A stretch of 64,000 bases of DNA, taken from assembly GCA_937873315.1 (NCBI GenBank), contig CALMQX010000016.1, positions 1 through 64,000 on the forward strand. The letters run 5' to 3'. The number at the start of each line of letters is the position of its first letter. The stretch's first letter is position 1. This document shows positions 44,968 through 53,396 of this stretch, piece after piece. Under the pieces are notes generated by a model. That model saw only the letters and a list, made by a program, of their open reading frames with translations, was not told the DNA's origin and searched no databases. Source of the stretch: an uncultured Nostocoides sp. (GTDB lineage: Bacteria > Actinomycetota > Actinomycetes > Actinomycetales > Dermatophilaceae). The position numbers and the translations under genes were made by a program.

Positions 44968-46412
44968 CGAGCCCGCAGCCTCGCTACCCCTTTGACGCTG
45001 AGGTGCCCACCGTGGAGGAACTGGGCCGTGTCCACGTGATCGCCATCGGGGGCGCCGGAATGTCCGCCGTGGCGCGCCTGCTCTTGGCGCGGGGGGTTCA
45101 GGTCAGCGGGTCTGACCGCGCCGACTCCGGCACGCTCGAGGCGTTGCGCGACCTCGGCGCCACGGTGTGGCTCGGCCATGACCCCTCGCATGTCGCCGGG
45201 GCGGATACGGTCGTGGTGTCCAGCGCGGTGCCTGACGACAATCCGGAGCTAGCCGCCGCGCGCGAGCGAGGTGTGCGGGTATTGCACCGGGCACAGGCGC
45301 TGGCCGCGGTCACTCGGGACCGAACGCGGATCGCGATCGCTGGCGCCAATGGCAAAACCACGACCACCTCGATGGTGACCGTCGCGCTCGCCGGCGTGGG
45401 CCGGGACCCGGTGTATGCCTGCGGCGGTGAGATTGCGCAGTTGGGTAGCAATGCCGCCTGGGGGAGCGGGCCCGAAGCCGTGATCGAAGCCGATGAGAGC
45501 GACGGCAGTTTCATCGTGTACGCCCCGGACATCGCCGTCGTGACCAGCGTCCAGCCTGACCATCTTGACTATTACGGCACGGAAGACGAAGTCCGCCGTA
45601 GTTACCGTCGCTTCGCCGGCACGATTCAGCCGGGTGGCTTGCTGATTGCCTGCGCCGACGACCCTGGTGCCGCCGCCTTGGCGGGGCAGATGCGCGAGCA
45701 AGGGATACGGGTGGTCACCTACGGCCGGGGCGTCGAGGCAGACCTGCGGTTGGACCCGTCCAGCGTCGACGGCCTCAGCACGCAGACACCATTTCGCTGG
45801 ATGGGGGTCAGCGCGACCCTGAGTTTGCGGGTGCCGGGCGCCCACAACGTCGAGAATGCCGCGGCCGCCTTCCTCGTGCTCTGCGCTGGCCTGGGTTTGG
45901 CTCCGGAGGGTGTGCTCGACGCGCTGGCGACATTCACCGGGGCGCGCCGCCGTTTTGAGGTGCGCGGGCAGGTGGGCGGCGTAAGTGTGATCGACGATTA
46001 CGCCCATAACGCGCCCAAAGTCGCGGCCCTGGTGCGGACGGCTCGTGCCCTGGCGCCAGAATCCAAGGTCCGCGTGATCTTCCAGCCGCATCTGTTCTCA
46101 CGGACCAGGGACTTCGCCGACGGCTTCGCCGACGGCCTGGCCCCGGCCGATGTGGTCGTGCTCTTGGACATCTATGGCGCCCGAGAAGCCCCGATTCCAG
46201 GGGTCTCGAGCGCGCTCATCGCGCGCCGGTTGTCCGCCCTTCCCGGGGAGCGAGACGTCGAGCTCGCCCTGGCGGGGGATGCGGCGATCCGGTCCGCCCT
46301 GAAGGGAGTTGGGCCGGGTGACCTGGTTCTCATCGTCGGAGCGGGTGACGTCACCGGATTGGTGCCGCGCGTTGTCGAGATGCTCGGTCAGGCCATGGGG
46401 GAGGCGCGATGA
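44964..46412 (+). CDS. murC: UDP-MurNAc:L-alanine ligase MurC
   Basis: The 482-residue ligase starts the peptide stem. Motifs: VHVIAIGGAGMSAVARLLLA near the N-terminus, GSDRADS, VVSSAVPDDNPEL, the ATP loop IAGANGKTTTTSM, EADESDGSF, VTSVQPDHLDYYG, and VIDDYAHNAPKVAALVRTA further on. It begins with a 4-base overlap with murG and ends with one into ftsQ. murB and ddl, neighbours in many bacteria, are absent here. Confidence 0.95.
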   Translation: MTSPQPRYPFDAEVPTVEELGRVHVIAIGGAGMSAVARLLLARGVQVSGSDRADSGTLEALRDLGATVWLGHDPSHVAGADTVVVSSAVPDDNPELAAARERGVRVLHRAQALAAVTRDRTRIAIAGANGKTTTTSMVTVALAGVGRDPVYACGGEIAQLGSNAAWGSGPEAVIEADESDGSFIVYAPDIAVVTSVQPDHLDYYGTEDEVRRSYRRFAGTIQPGGLLIACADDPGAAALAGQMREQGIRVVTYGRGVEADLRLDPSSVDGLSTQTPFRWMGVSATLSLRVPGAHNVENAAAAFLVLCAGLGLAPEGVLDALATFTGARRRFEVRGQVGGVSVIDDYAHNAPKVAALVRTARALAPESKVRVIFQPHLFSRTRDFADGFADGLAPADVVVLLDIYGAREAPIPGVSSALIARRLSALPGERDVELALAGDAAIRSALKGVGPGDLVLIVGAGDVTGLVPRVVEMLGQAMGEAR

Positions 46413-47158
46413 GAACGCTGCAGCGCCCGGCGCGTGCAGATCAGCGCCGCTTCGAGGATCGCTCTCGCGCGGTGCGACGCGCTGGGGCCACCCGCATCTC
46501 GCTGGCCGTGGCAGCGGTCGGGCTGATCGCGCTCATCGGCTGGCTTCTCGGTTGGAGCAGCGTCACTGCGGCAAGCACGGTCGAGGTGGCCGGGACCACT
46601 GACGTGCGCCAGGTCCAGGCGGTCCGCGATCGGGTGGCAGGCGCCCTGGGAACCCCGCTGCTGCGCCTCGACCTCGACGGTTTGCGCCGATCGGTGCTCA
46701 AGGAGGTCAGTCTGGAGTCGGCCACCGTGGAGCGTTCGTGGCCGGATGCCCTGGTCGTCACGGTCACGCCACGCCAGCCGGCGCTCGTCCTGAAGAACCC
46801 TCAGGGTCAACTAGAGGTTGTTGACCACACTGGCGTCAGCTACGGGGTGGTCACCAAAGCGCCCAAGGGAATACCCGTGGTGACCGCGAGCGGTAAAGCT
46901 GGCACCAGCCGAGAGGCACTGCGCTCCGCGCTGGGGGTCATCGCCGCTCTGCCTACTGAGTTGCGCCCCAAGGTCACCTCGATGCGCATCACCAGCGCGA
47001 GCCTGGTCAGCTTCACGATGGGCAACACCACCGTGATCTGGGGTGGCGGTGATGCGGGCGCACGCAAAGCGGCTGTCCTGAGTGCGCTGCTGCGTACTCG
47101 CCCGGTGCCGGCGACGATCGACGTCAGCGCTCCCGATACTCCCGTGACCCGATCGTGA
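46409..47158 (+). CDS. ftsQ: cell division protein FtsQ
   Basis: The 249-residue bitopic protein has an Arg-rich cytosolic tail (1-30), one membrane helix (about 31-50), and a POTRA domain (about 58-125, with VEVAGTTDVRQVQAV and VERSWPDALVVTVTPRQP), followed by the beta domain of FtsQ/DivIB. It recruits FtsL/FtsB and helps activate septal synthesis. Gene order murC-ftsQ-ftsZ is the actinobacterial arrangement without ftsA. The ATG overlaps the murC stop. A 230-base promoter region follows. Confidence 0.9.
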   Translation: MRTLQRPARADQRRFEDRSRAVRRAGATRISLAVAAVGLIALIGWLLGWSSVTAASTVEVAGTTDVRQVQAVRDRVAGALGTPLLRLDLDGLRRSVLKEVSLESATVERSWPDALVVTVTPRQPALVLKNPQGQLEVVDHTGVSYGVVTKAPKGIPVVTASGKAGTSREALRSALGVIAALPTELRPKVTSMRITSASLVSFTMGNTTVIWGGGDAGARKAAVLSALLRTRPVPATIDVSAPDTPVTRS

Positions 47159-47247
47159 CGCATGTGACTCATGGTGCTGATGTGACACCTGTCCACGCGC
47201 TCACGAAGAATTGAACCGGCCACTGCGGCGACACGCCGCGTTGGTGT

Positions 47248-47276
47248 TTGGCCGCATTTGGCCGCCCGCCTAGCGT
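47248..47276 (+). promoter_or_regulatory. predicted ftsZ promoter
   Basis: TTGGCC (47248-47253), 17-base spacer, TAGCGT (47271-47276). Transcription would start near 47283, giving ftsZ its own promoter with a leader of about 105 bases. Confidence 0.5.
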
Positions 47277-47326
47277 CCTACGCAACGGGTCGTGACCAAA
47301 CCGTGACCGTCAAGTAGACCTTGATA

Positions 47327-47356
47327 GTTGCGGAGAGGAATTGGCTCTCCCGCAAC
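47327..47356 (+). promoter_or_regulatory. stem-loop in the ftsZ leader
   Basis: GTTGCGGAGAG and CTCTCCCGCAAC pair with a single bulged base around a 7-base loop, 17 bases before the ribosome binding site AGGAAGG. It could influence mRNA stability or translation. Confidence 0.4.
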
Positions 47357-47388
47357 TCCGCAGTCCACCGCTAGGAAGGTCCACGACC

Positions 47389-48603
47389 GTGGCATCACCC
47401 CAGAACTACTTGGCCGTCATCAAGGTTGTCGGCATCGGCGGCGGCGGTGTCAACGCCATCAACCGGATGATCGAGGTCGGCCTCAAGGGCGTCGAGTTCA
47501 TCGCGATCAACACCGACGCCCAGGCCCTGCTCATGAGCGATGCCGACGTCAAGCTCGACGTGGGCCGCGAACTGACCCGCGGGCTGGGTGCCGGCGCAGA
47601 CCCCGAGGTGGGGCGCAAGGCCGCCGAAGACCACGCGGAGGAGATCGAGGAGGTCCTTAAGGGGGCTGACATGGTCTTCGTCACCGCGGGTGAGGGTGGC
47701 GGCACCGGCACCGGTGGCGCGCCGGTGGTGGCGCGCATCGCCAAGGGTTTGGGTGCGCTGACCATCGGTGTGGTGACCCGCCCCTTCACCTTTGAAGGGC
47801 GCCGTCGCGCCAACCAGGCCGAGGTGGGGATCGGCGGACTTCGCGACGAGGTCGACACCCTGATCGTGATCCCCAACGACCGGCTGTTGTCGATCAACGA
47901 CCGGAGCGTCTCGATGCTCGATGCCTTCCATGAGGCTGACAAGGTGCTGCTCTCCGGTGTCCAGGGCATCACGGATCTGATCACCACTCCCGGGCTGATC
48001 AATTTGGACTTTGCCGATGTCAAGTCGGTCATGCAGGGTGCAGGCTCGGCGTTGATGGGGATCGGGCAGGCGCGGGGCGAGGACCGTGCAGTTCAGGCCG
48101 CGGAGTTGGCCATCTCCTCCCCGCTGCTGGAGGCCAGCATCGATGGAGCCCACGGCGTCCTGCTCTCCATTCAAGGTGGCAGCGACCTCGGGCTCTTCGA
48201 GATCAATGAAGCTGCCCGGCTTGTTCAGGAGGCTGCACATCCCGAGGCCAACATCATCTTTGGCACCGTCATTGACGACGCCCTGGGCGACGAGGTAAGG
48301 GTCACGGTGATCGCGGCGGGATTCGACGGTGGCGCGCCCACGCGCCGACCGGACGATCGGGCGCTCGGAACGATTGCTAGTGGTCGGGCCACGGCAGACA
48401 GCGCGGCTGGCGAGGCAACTGCGCCGAGCGGGCCCGCGCCGGCTGCGCCCGAGATCGTCGAGGCATCCCCGGTCGACGAGGCCCCGGTGCACGTCGAGCG
48501 CGCTGCCACGGGAGCGCCAGAGGTGGAACTGCGTGCCGCGCCCCCGCGCACGGTGACCTTTGACGAGGCCGACGACCTGGACGTCCCCGACTTCCTGAAG
48601 TAG
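47389..48603 (+). CDS. ftsZ: cell division GTPase FtsZ
   Basis: The 404-residue tubulin homologue polymerises into the Z ring. Motifs: [32 protein letters not shown], the tubulin signature [10 protein letters not shown], the T7 synergy loop [11 protein letters not shown], and the conserved C-terminal tail [10 protein letters not shown], the docking site for partners such as SepF, after an Ala/Pro-rich linker (about 320-390). GTG 47389 follows AGGAAGG; a longer in-frame start at 47341 would begin inside the leader hairpin and is rejected. Confidence 0.97.
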   Translation: MASPQNYLAVIKVVGIGGGGVNAINRMIEVGLKGVEFIAINTDAQALLMSDADVKLDVGRELTRGLGAGADPEVGRKAAEDHAEEIEEVLKGADMVFVTAGEGGGTGTGGAPVVARIAKGLGALTIGVVTRPFTFEGRRRANQAEVGIGGLRDEVDTLIVIPNDRLLSINDRSVSMLDAFHEADKVLLSGVQGITDLITTPGLINLDFADVKSVMQGAGSALMGIGQARGEDRAVQAAELAISSPLLEASIDGAHGVLLSIQGGSDLGLFEINEAARLVQEAAHPEANIIFGTVIDDALGDEVRVTVIAAGFDGGAPTRRPDDRALGTIASGRATADSAAGEATAPSGPAPAAPEIVEASPVDEAPVHVERAATGAPEVELRAAPPRTVTFDEADDLDVPDFLK

Positions 48604-48609
48604 GCCACC

Positions 48610-49326
48610 GTGTGGGCGTGGCAGCAACGCGCCAACGGCATACGGTGCGGAGTGACCGACCGGGTCGGCGGCGTCAGCGTCGGCGACTTCGGGTCGCTCA
48701 ATCTTGGGCTGCATGTCGGTGATGACGCCGATGCGGTCCTGGAGAACCGTCGACGGGTGGCCGCCTCCTGGGATGTTCCTCCGCAACGACTGGCGTTGAT
48801 GGATCAGTGTCACGGCGCTGAAGTTGCCATCGCCGATGGACGTGCGACGCAGGCGCCCGCGGTGGACGGCCTCGTCAGCACCACACCTGGAGTCATGCTC
48901 GTGGCCATGGTGGCCGACTGCGTCCCTGTGATGCTGGCGGATCCTGCGGCCCGAGTCGTCGGGGTCGCGCACGCAGGCCGGCCAGGAATGATGAAAGGCG
49001 TTGTGACAGAGGTCATCTCGCTCATGCGCAGCGAAGGTGCCCGCGAGATTCAGGCGTGGGTTGGACCATCGGTATGCGGTCGCTGTTACGAAGTGCCAGC
49101 CGAGTTGCGAGATGAGGCCGCTGCGATCACCCCCGAGGCAGCCACCGTGACCTGGGCGGGGACACCAGCGATCGACGTCCCTGCAGCGGTTGTGGCCCAG
49201 TTGGCCGGAGCGGTGTCAGAGCTGACGTGGCTGCCGGGATGCACTCGTGAGCGCGCGGACCTCTTCTCCCACCGGCGAGATGGCCGCACCGGTCGCTTCG
49301 CCGGCGTGGTGATGATCGAAGAGTGA
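48610..49326 (+). CDS. pgeF: purine nucleoside phosphorylase / laccase-domain protein (YfiH/YlmD)
   Basis: The 238-residue protein is of the DUF152 family once called multicopper polyphenol oxidase and now known to cleave purine nucleosides (YfiH, FAMIN) or edit peptidoglycan precursors (PgeF). Zinc ligands appear in QCHGAEV, VADCVPV and VAHAGRPGMM. The last motif differs from the common HAGWRG, a variation I believe is usual in actinobacteria. Position after ftsZ, before yggS, matches YlmD-YlmE of other Gram-positives. The GTG start follows ftsZ by 6 bases. Confidence 0.85.
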   Translation: MWAWQQRANGIRCGVTDRVGGVSVGDFGSLNLGLHVGDDADAVLENRRRVAASWDVPPQRLALMDQCHGAEVAIADGRATQAPAVDGLVSTTPGVMLVAMVADCVPVMLADPAARVVGVAHAGRPGMMKGVVTEVISLMRSEGAREIQAWVGPSVCGRCYEVPAELRDEAAAITPEAATVTWAGTPAIDVPAAVVAQLAGAVSELTWLPGCTRERADLFSHRRDGRTGRFAGVVMIEE

Positions 49327-49333
49327 GCGCCTC

Positions 49334-50038
49334 GTGAGCACCCCCGACCCTCGCCGCGATGAGCTGAGGGCCCGACTGCAACTCACCCGGGCCCGCATTG
49401 ACCGAGCCTGCCTGGACGCTGGTCGGACGGAGCGACCCACGCTGATCGTCGTCACCAAGTTCTTTCCCGCCGCAGACGTGAATCGGCTCGCTGAGCTCGA
49501 TGTCCGGGACATCGGCGAGAATCGTGACCAAGAAGCGCGGGTCAAGGTCACCGAGATCGCCGACCGCGGACGCCTCACGGTGCACTTCATCGGTCAGTTG
49601 CAGACCAATAAGGCGGCTTCGGTTGCGCGCTATGCCGATGTGGTGCACTCGGTTGACCGTCCGAAACTCGCCCAGGCGTTGGGCGGCGCGGCTGCCCGGT
49701 ACGGTCGCTGCCTCGAGACGTTGATTCAAGTCGACCTCTCGCAGGCGCCTGGACGAGGCGGAGTTCAGCCCACTCAAGCCCGGGCACTGGCCGACATCGT
49801 GGCCGCCACCGAGGGTTTGAATCTGCGGGGGGTCATGGCGGTTGCGCCGCTCGGTGCGGATCCGGCGGCGGCATTCGAGCGCCTAGCAGGGCTGGCCGAC
49901 GGCATTCGAGCGGACCATCCGAGTGCGCAGTGGATATCGGCCGGGATGAGCGGGGATCTGGAGATCGCTGTGCGCTTTGGCGCGACACACCTGCGTGTCG
50001 GAAGCGCAATCCTGGGTTCTCGACCGCCACGTGGGTAA
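49334..50038 (+). CDS. yggS: PLP homeostasis protein YggS/YlmE
   Basis: The 234-residue single-domain PLP-binding barrel has LIVVTKFFPAADV with Lys42 as cofactor lysine, GENRDQEARVKV, HFIGQLQTNKA, HSVDRPKLAQAL, and MSGDLEIAVRFGATHLRVG, partly given. The family (PLPBP/PROSC) buffers vitamin B6 and affects amino-acid balance; no enzymatic reaction is proven. GTG start, 7 bases after pgeF. Confidence 0.92.
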   Translation: MSTPDPRRDELRARLQLTRARIDRACLDAGRTERPTLIVVTKFFPAADVNRLAELDVRDIGENRDQEARVKVTEIADRGRLTVHFIGQLQTNKAASVARYADVVHSVDRPKLAQALGGAAARYGRCLETLIQVDLSQAPGRGGVQPTQARALADIVAATEGLNLRGVMAVAPLGADPAAAFERLAGLADGIRADHPSAQWISAGMSGDLEIAVRFGATHLRVGSAILGSRPPRG

Positions 50039-50098
50039 CTTCTTTCACGACAGACACAACGGTCACGCCTTCGGGCCCGACCTTATGAGGAGCCATCA

Positions 50099-50572
50099 AT
50101 GGCCGGCGCCATGCACAAGACCCTGGAGTACCTCGGCTTCGGCCCGCAGGTGCGCCATGAGGACGACTACGACGACCAGGCGTACGACGAGGACTATGCC
50201 GACGACGCCACTGCGGCCCCGGCGACCTACGCGCCGGTGACTCCCTTGCGCCGCAGCGCCCACGACGTGATGGCCCCCACGCATGTTGGCGGGCTGTCGC
50301 GGATCACGACCATTCATCCGCGCACCTACAACGAGGCCAAGGTCATCGGGGAGAACTTCCGCGAGGGCGTCCCGGTCATCATGAACCTCACCGACATGAG
50401 CGATGCCGACGCCAAGCGTCTTGTCGACTTTGCGGCCGGCCTGGTCTTTGGCTTGCACGGTGAGATCGAGCGGGTGACCAACAAGGTGTTCTTGCTCTCG
50501 CCGCAGACCGTGGAGATCAACACCGAGGACAGCGTGGTGGCCCCCGGTCGCGGAGTCTTCAACCAGAGCTGA
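50099..50572 (+). CDS. sepF: cell division protein SepF
   Basis: The 157-residue protein has an N-terminal amphipathic membrane-targeting helix (MAGAMHKTLEYLGFGP), a flexible acidic linker with DDYDDQAYDEDYADD, and the conserved SepF core (about 65-150) with SRITTIHPRTYNEAK, GVPVIMNLTDM and DFAAGLVFGLHGEIER. SepF tethers FtsZ to the membrane and, in actinobacteria lacking FtsA, is its essential anchor. TGAGGAG lies 9 bases before the ATG. Next to yggS and yggT, as expected. Confidence 0.94.
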   Translation: MAGAMHKTLEYLGFGPQVRHEDDYDDQAYDEDYADDATAAPATYAPVTPLRRSAHDVMAPTHVGGLSRITTIHPRTYNEAKVIGENFREGVPVIMNLTDMSDADAKRLVDFAAGLVFGLHGEIERVTNKVFLLSPQTVEINTEDSVVAPGRGVFNQS

Positions 50573-50635
50573 CCCCAGCCGCCGGGCGAAGGGTGCCGGT
50601 CGTGGCCCATCCGCTCAGTGAAGGACACTGAATCC

Positions 50636-50914
50636 ATGACGACGGTCCTCGCCGCCCTCCACTTTGTGGTCTTTACCTACCTGCTGATCGTGATTGCGCG
50701 CGGGCTCCTTGACATGATCCGTTCGGTTGCCAGGTCATGGCGTCCTGCTGGTCCCATGCTGGTGGCTGCCGAGGTGGTGTACACCGTGACCGACCCGCCG
50801 CTGCGCGCCCTGCGCCGGGTGATCCCGCCGGTCTCGCTGGGCGGCATCGCCATCGATCTGGCGTTCATCGTCCTGATCATCGCCCTCCAGTTGGTTCTCA
50901 TCGTCATCGGCTAG
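50636..50914 (+). CDS. YggT family membrane protein
   Basis: The 92-residue protein has two membrane helices (about 5-24 and 70-91) around a cytosolic loop with YTVTDPPLRALRRVIPP, the YggT signature. Its function is unclear; the gene habitually follows sepF, and roles in envelope or osmotic homeostasis have been suggested. AAGGA stands 10 bases before ATG 50636; an in-frame GTG at 50618 would overlap that site. Confidence 0.88.
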   Translation: MTTVLAALHFVVFTYLLIVIARGLLDMIRSVARSWRPAGPMLVAAEVVYTVTDPPLRALRRVIPPVSLGGIAIDLAFIVLIIALQLVLIVIG

Positions 50915-50965
50915 GGGCCCCCGCTCGGTCGTGCCATCCGGGTGTGCTGAGCCAAGGGGATCGCG

Positions 50966-50971
50966 TAGGCT
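50966..50971 (+). promoter_or_regulatory. -10-like TAGGCT upstream of divIVA
   Basis: TAGGCT occurs 104 bases before the divIVA ATG, preceded at 17 bases by TGTGCT, a weak -35. It could start a separate divIVA transcript with a leader of about 98 bases. Confidence 0.3.
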
Positions 50972-51075
50972 TTCCCCCGATGGGTGCGTGCTGTCAACCA
51001 GCCCGCACCTGACCCCTACATCCCGGTTGACTCATGCAGTTCCGATTCGCCGGGGCCCGAGTTAGAGGAGTGCCC

Positions 51076-52497
51076 ATGTCCCTCACCCCCGAGGACGTCC
51101 TCAACAAGACGTTCACGCAAACGCAGTTCCGCCGCGGTTATGACGAGCGCGAGGTCGACGACTTCCTCGACGACATCGTGGCTGAGATGCGCCGGATGAA
51201 TAAGGATGCGGACGAGCTGCGCTCCGAGCTCGGCTCTGGCCGAGAGGGCGATGGCGTCGGTGCCGTGGCGCCGGGTGCCCCCAGCCACCTGGTCCAGGAC
51301 CTTGAAAACGCGACCAAGCGGGCCGACTCGCTTGAGCAGGCCAATGGGGAGCTGACCCGCCGACTCCAGGAGCTCGAGACGGGCCATGGCGATGCCACCG
51401 GGCGCGTGCGCGATCTGGAGGGGCAGAACGCTGAACTGTCGGCCCGCCTGCGCGCTTTTGAGGCTCAGGGTGGGGAGTCCGAGACCAATGTTGCCGACCT
51501 TCAAGGACGCCTTGCCGCCGCCGAGCATCAGGTCAGCGAGGGCCAGGCCAAGGTTGCCGACCTGGAGCGCCGGTACGCCGAGCTCGAAGGCGTCAACCAG
51601 CAGCTCCAAACCCAGGTTGCCGACCTCGAGGCCCGGATCGCCGAAAGCGACGCCGAGATGCAACGAGCAAAGGAGCAGGTGGCGTCGATGAAGACCGCAC
51701 ATGATGAGGCCGTCGCCGCTCGGGGTCAGGTTGAGCAGGATGCCGCCGGAGCTCATGAGAGCGTTGCGGCCATGGAGGGCCGGCTGGCTGAGGCTCAGCG
51801 AGAGGCGGAGGCGCGGATTGCTGACGCCGAGGCGCGGGCGGCCCAGGCCGAGCAGCGCGCAGCCCAGGCCGAGCAGGAGCTGGCCAATGGTGCCGCGGCC
51901 GGTGGCGGCGCTGCACCTTTGGCCGCCGGCGCCGCCGGCGGCGCCAGTGCCGCTGGGGTCATCGCGCTGGCTCAGCGACTCCACGATGAGCATGTAGCCG
52001 CTGGCGAGGCCCGCCGCGATGAACTCATCACGGATGCCGAGACTCAGCATGCAGATCTGCTGAGTCGTGGCCAGGCCAAGCACGACGAGTTGGTCGGTGC
52101 GGGTCAGCGTCGCAATGAGGAGCTGATTGCCACCGCGCAGGCGCGTCACGACGAGCTGCTCGCCACTGGTCAGGCCCAGCACGATGAGTTGATCTCCACC
52201 GGGACGACTCAGCGAGACCAAATGCTGACCGAGGCGCGCGAGCGCTCTGACGGAATGGTCGCGCAGGCGCAGCAGAAGCGCGCTGCCATTCTCGAGCGCT
52301 TGGGCCAGGACCGGGGCCTTCTCGAGCGCAAGATTGAGGAGTTGCGGGGCTTTGAGCGGGACTACCGCTCGCGCCTGCACACCTACATCAAGGCGCAGTT
52401 GTCAGACCTGGAGAACCTCGGGACTGCGAAGAACTCCGCCAAGGACGAGTCAAGCGCCCCCGCAGAGCAGACCGAAGGGGACGCGGACCAGGCCTGA
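51076..52497 (+). CDS. divIVA: DivIVA/Wag31-type polar organiser
   Basis: The 473-residue protein starts with the DivIVA membrane-binding domain (MSLTPEDVLNKTFTQTQF, REVDDFLDDIV), followed by long coiled coils (about 75-280), an Ala/Gly hinge (about 281-300), eight 11-residue repeats (313-400) and a C-terminal helix. DivIVA marks curved membrane at poles and septa and in actinobacteria directs polar growth. At 473 residues it is longer than mycobacterial Wag31 (about 260). AGAGGAG precedes the ATG at 51076. A strong terminator follows. Confidence 0.93.
   Translation: MSLTPEDVLNKTFTQTQFRRGYDEREVDDFLDDIVAEMRRMNKDADELRSELGSGREGDGVGAVAPGAPSHLVQDLENATKRADSLEQANGELTRRLQELETGHGDATGRVRDLEGQNAELSARLRAFEAQGGESETNVADLQGRLAAAEHQVSEGQAKVADLERRYAELEGVNQQLQTQVADLEARIAESDAEMQRAKEQVASMKTAHDEAVAARGQVEQDAAGAHESVAAMEGRLAEAQREAEARIADAEARAAQAEQRAAQAEQELANGAAAGGGAAPLAAGAAGGASAAGVIALAQRLHDEHVAAGEARRDELITDAETQHADLLSRGQAKHDELVGAGQRRNEELIATAQARHDELLATGQAQHDELISTGTTQRDQMLTEARERSDGMVAQAQQKRAAILERLGQDRGLLERKIEELRGFERDYRSRLHTYIKAQLSDLENLGTAKNSAKDESSAPAEQTEGDADQA
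52012..52275 (+). repeat. eight 33-base (11-residue) repeats within divIVA
   Basis: Residues 313-400 read as eight 11-residue units such as KHDELVGAGQR, RNEELIATAQA and RHDELLATGQA. The first positions are basic/polar, then D/E-L-L/I. Eleven-residue periodicity favours a nearly straight coiled coil. DNA copies differ at many bases, so the array is old. Confidence 0.8.
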
Positions 52498-52511
52498 TCC
52501 CCGCTGACATC

Positions 52512-52548
52512 ACACGCCACGCCGTCCGTCGAGGACGGCGTGGCGTGT
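52512..52548 (+). terminator. perfect 16-bp terminator hairpin after divIVA
   Basis: Bases 52512-52527 and 52533-52548 form a 16-bp perfect stem with loop GTCGA, 14 bases after the divIVA stop. Only a few Ts follow. It most likely ends the dcw transcript. Confidence 0.75.
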
Positions 52549-52640
52549 CGTATGTTGAGGTCCGGTTGCCAAGGGCATAGTCTCTGCGGACCGAATGGCC
52601 ACCGACTCCAATGTCGGCTACTTCGAGGTGAGGACATCCC

Positions 52641-53396
52641 ATGGTTGCCAAGCGGGCCCTGGCGGCCGCGAAGAAGGTCACATCTACGGCCACCTCAACG
52701 GCGCGCAAGGCCGTGGCTGTCGCTACCGGGACGCGGCCTTCGTCGACGTCATCCGAAGCGAGTGAACCCACGAAAGCCGCGGCAGTGAAGAAGGCGGCTC
52801 CGGTCAAGAAGGCTGCTCCCGCGAAGAAGGCCGCGCCAGCGAAGAAAGCGGCACCGGTCAAGAAGGCCGCGCCTGCGAAGAAGGCTGCTCCCGGGAAGAA
52901 GGCCGCGCCTGCGAAGAAAGCGGCACCGGTCAAGAAGGCCGCACCCGCCAAGAAGGCTGCTCCAGCGAAGAAGGCCGCTCCCGCACGCAGCGCTGCTCGG
53001 CGGCCCTCCCCGGTCGTTCGCGAAGACGAGTCACCGTGGACCGGCCGGGAACTCAAGGCGGTGCGTTCCGAGCTGGACGGCGAGATTGCGCAACTGCGAA
53101 GAGAGCTCGACATCGCCGAGAGCGACTTGGTGGATCTGATGCGTGACTCCGGCGATGGGGCGGGCGATGACCAGGCTGACGCGGGCGCCAAGACCTACGA
53201 GCGCGAGCAGGAGATCTCCCTGGCAAATAACGCTCGAGACATGCTCGATCAGAGCCTGCATGCCCTTGCGCGCCTCGATGATGGCACCTACGGCGTGTGC
53301 GAGTCCTGCGGCCAGCCCATCGGCAAGCTTCGACTCCAAGCCGCTCCACGTGCGACGCTATGCCTAACATGCAAGAAGAAGCAGGAGCGCCGCTGA
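52641..53396 (+). CDS. TraR/DksA-type zinc-finger protein with Lys-Ala-Pro tail
   Basis: The 251-residue protein has a basic N-terminal extension with eleven KKAAP hexapeptides (about 49-114) and a C-terminal DksA/TraR region: a coiled coil (about 130-190) and a zinc finger with Cys220, Cys223, Cys241 and Cys244 in CESCGQPI and CLTCKKK. DksA-like proteins bind the secondary channel of RNA polymerase and alter transcription initiation. The Lys/Ala/Pro tail resembles histone H1 and HupB tails and may bind DNA. Actinobacteria often encode such proteins next to lspA. The end overlaps the lspA start. Confidence 0.87.
   Translation: MVAKRALAAAKKVTSTATSTARKAVAVATGTRPSSTSSEASEPTKAAAVKKAAPVKKAAPAKKAAPAKKAAPVKKAAPAKKAAPGKKAAPAKKAAPVKKAAPAKKAAPAKKAAPARSAARRPSPVVREDESPWTGRELKAVRSELDGEIAQLRRELDIAESDLVDLMRDSGDGAGDDQADAGAKTYEREQEISLANNARDMLDQSLHALARLDDGTYGVCESCGQPIGKLRLQAAPRATLCLTCKKKQERR
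52785..52982 (+). repeat. eleven 18-base repeats encoding X-K-K-A-A-P
   Basis: Eleven consecutive 18-base units code for (V/A/G)KKAAP. Units 4 and 8 are identical, and units 3-6 match units 7-10 with only six differences over 72 bases, so a four-unit block was duplicated fairly recently. Confidence 0.9.

Noticed and set aside
52785-52982. Regular repeats resembling a CRISPR array or minisatellite
   Set aside because: The 18-base units are contiguous, without spacers, in frame, and encode KKAAP repeats of the zinc-finger protein.
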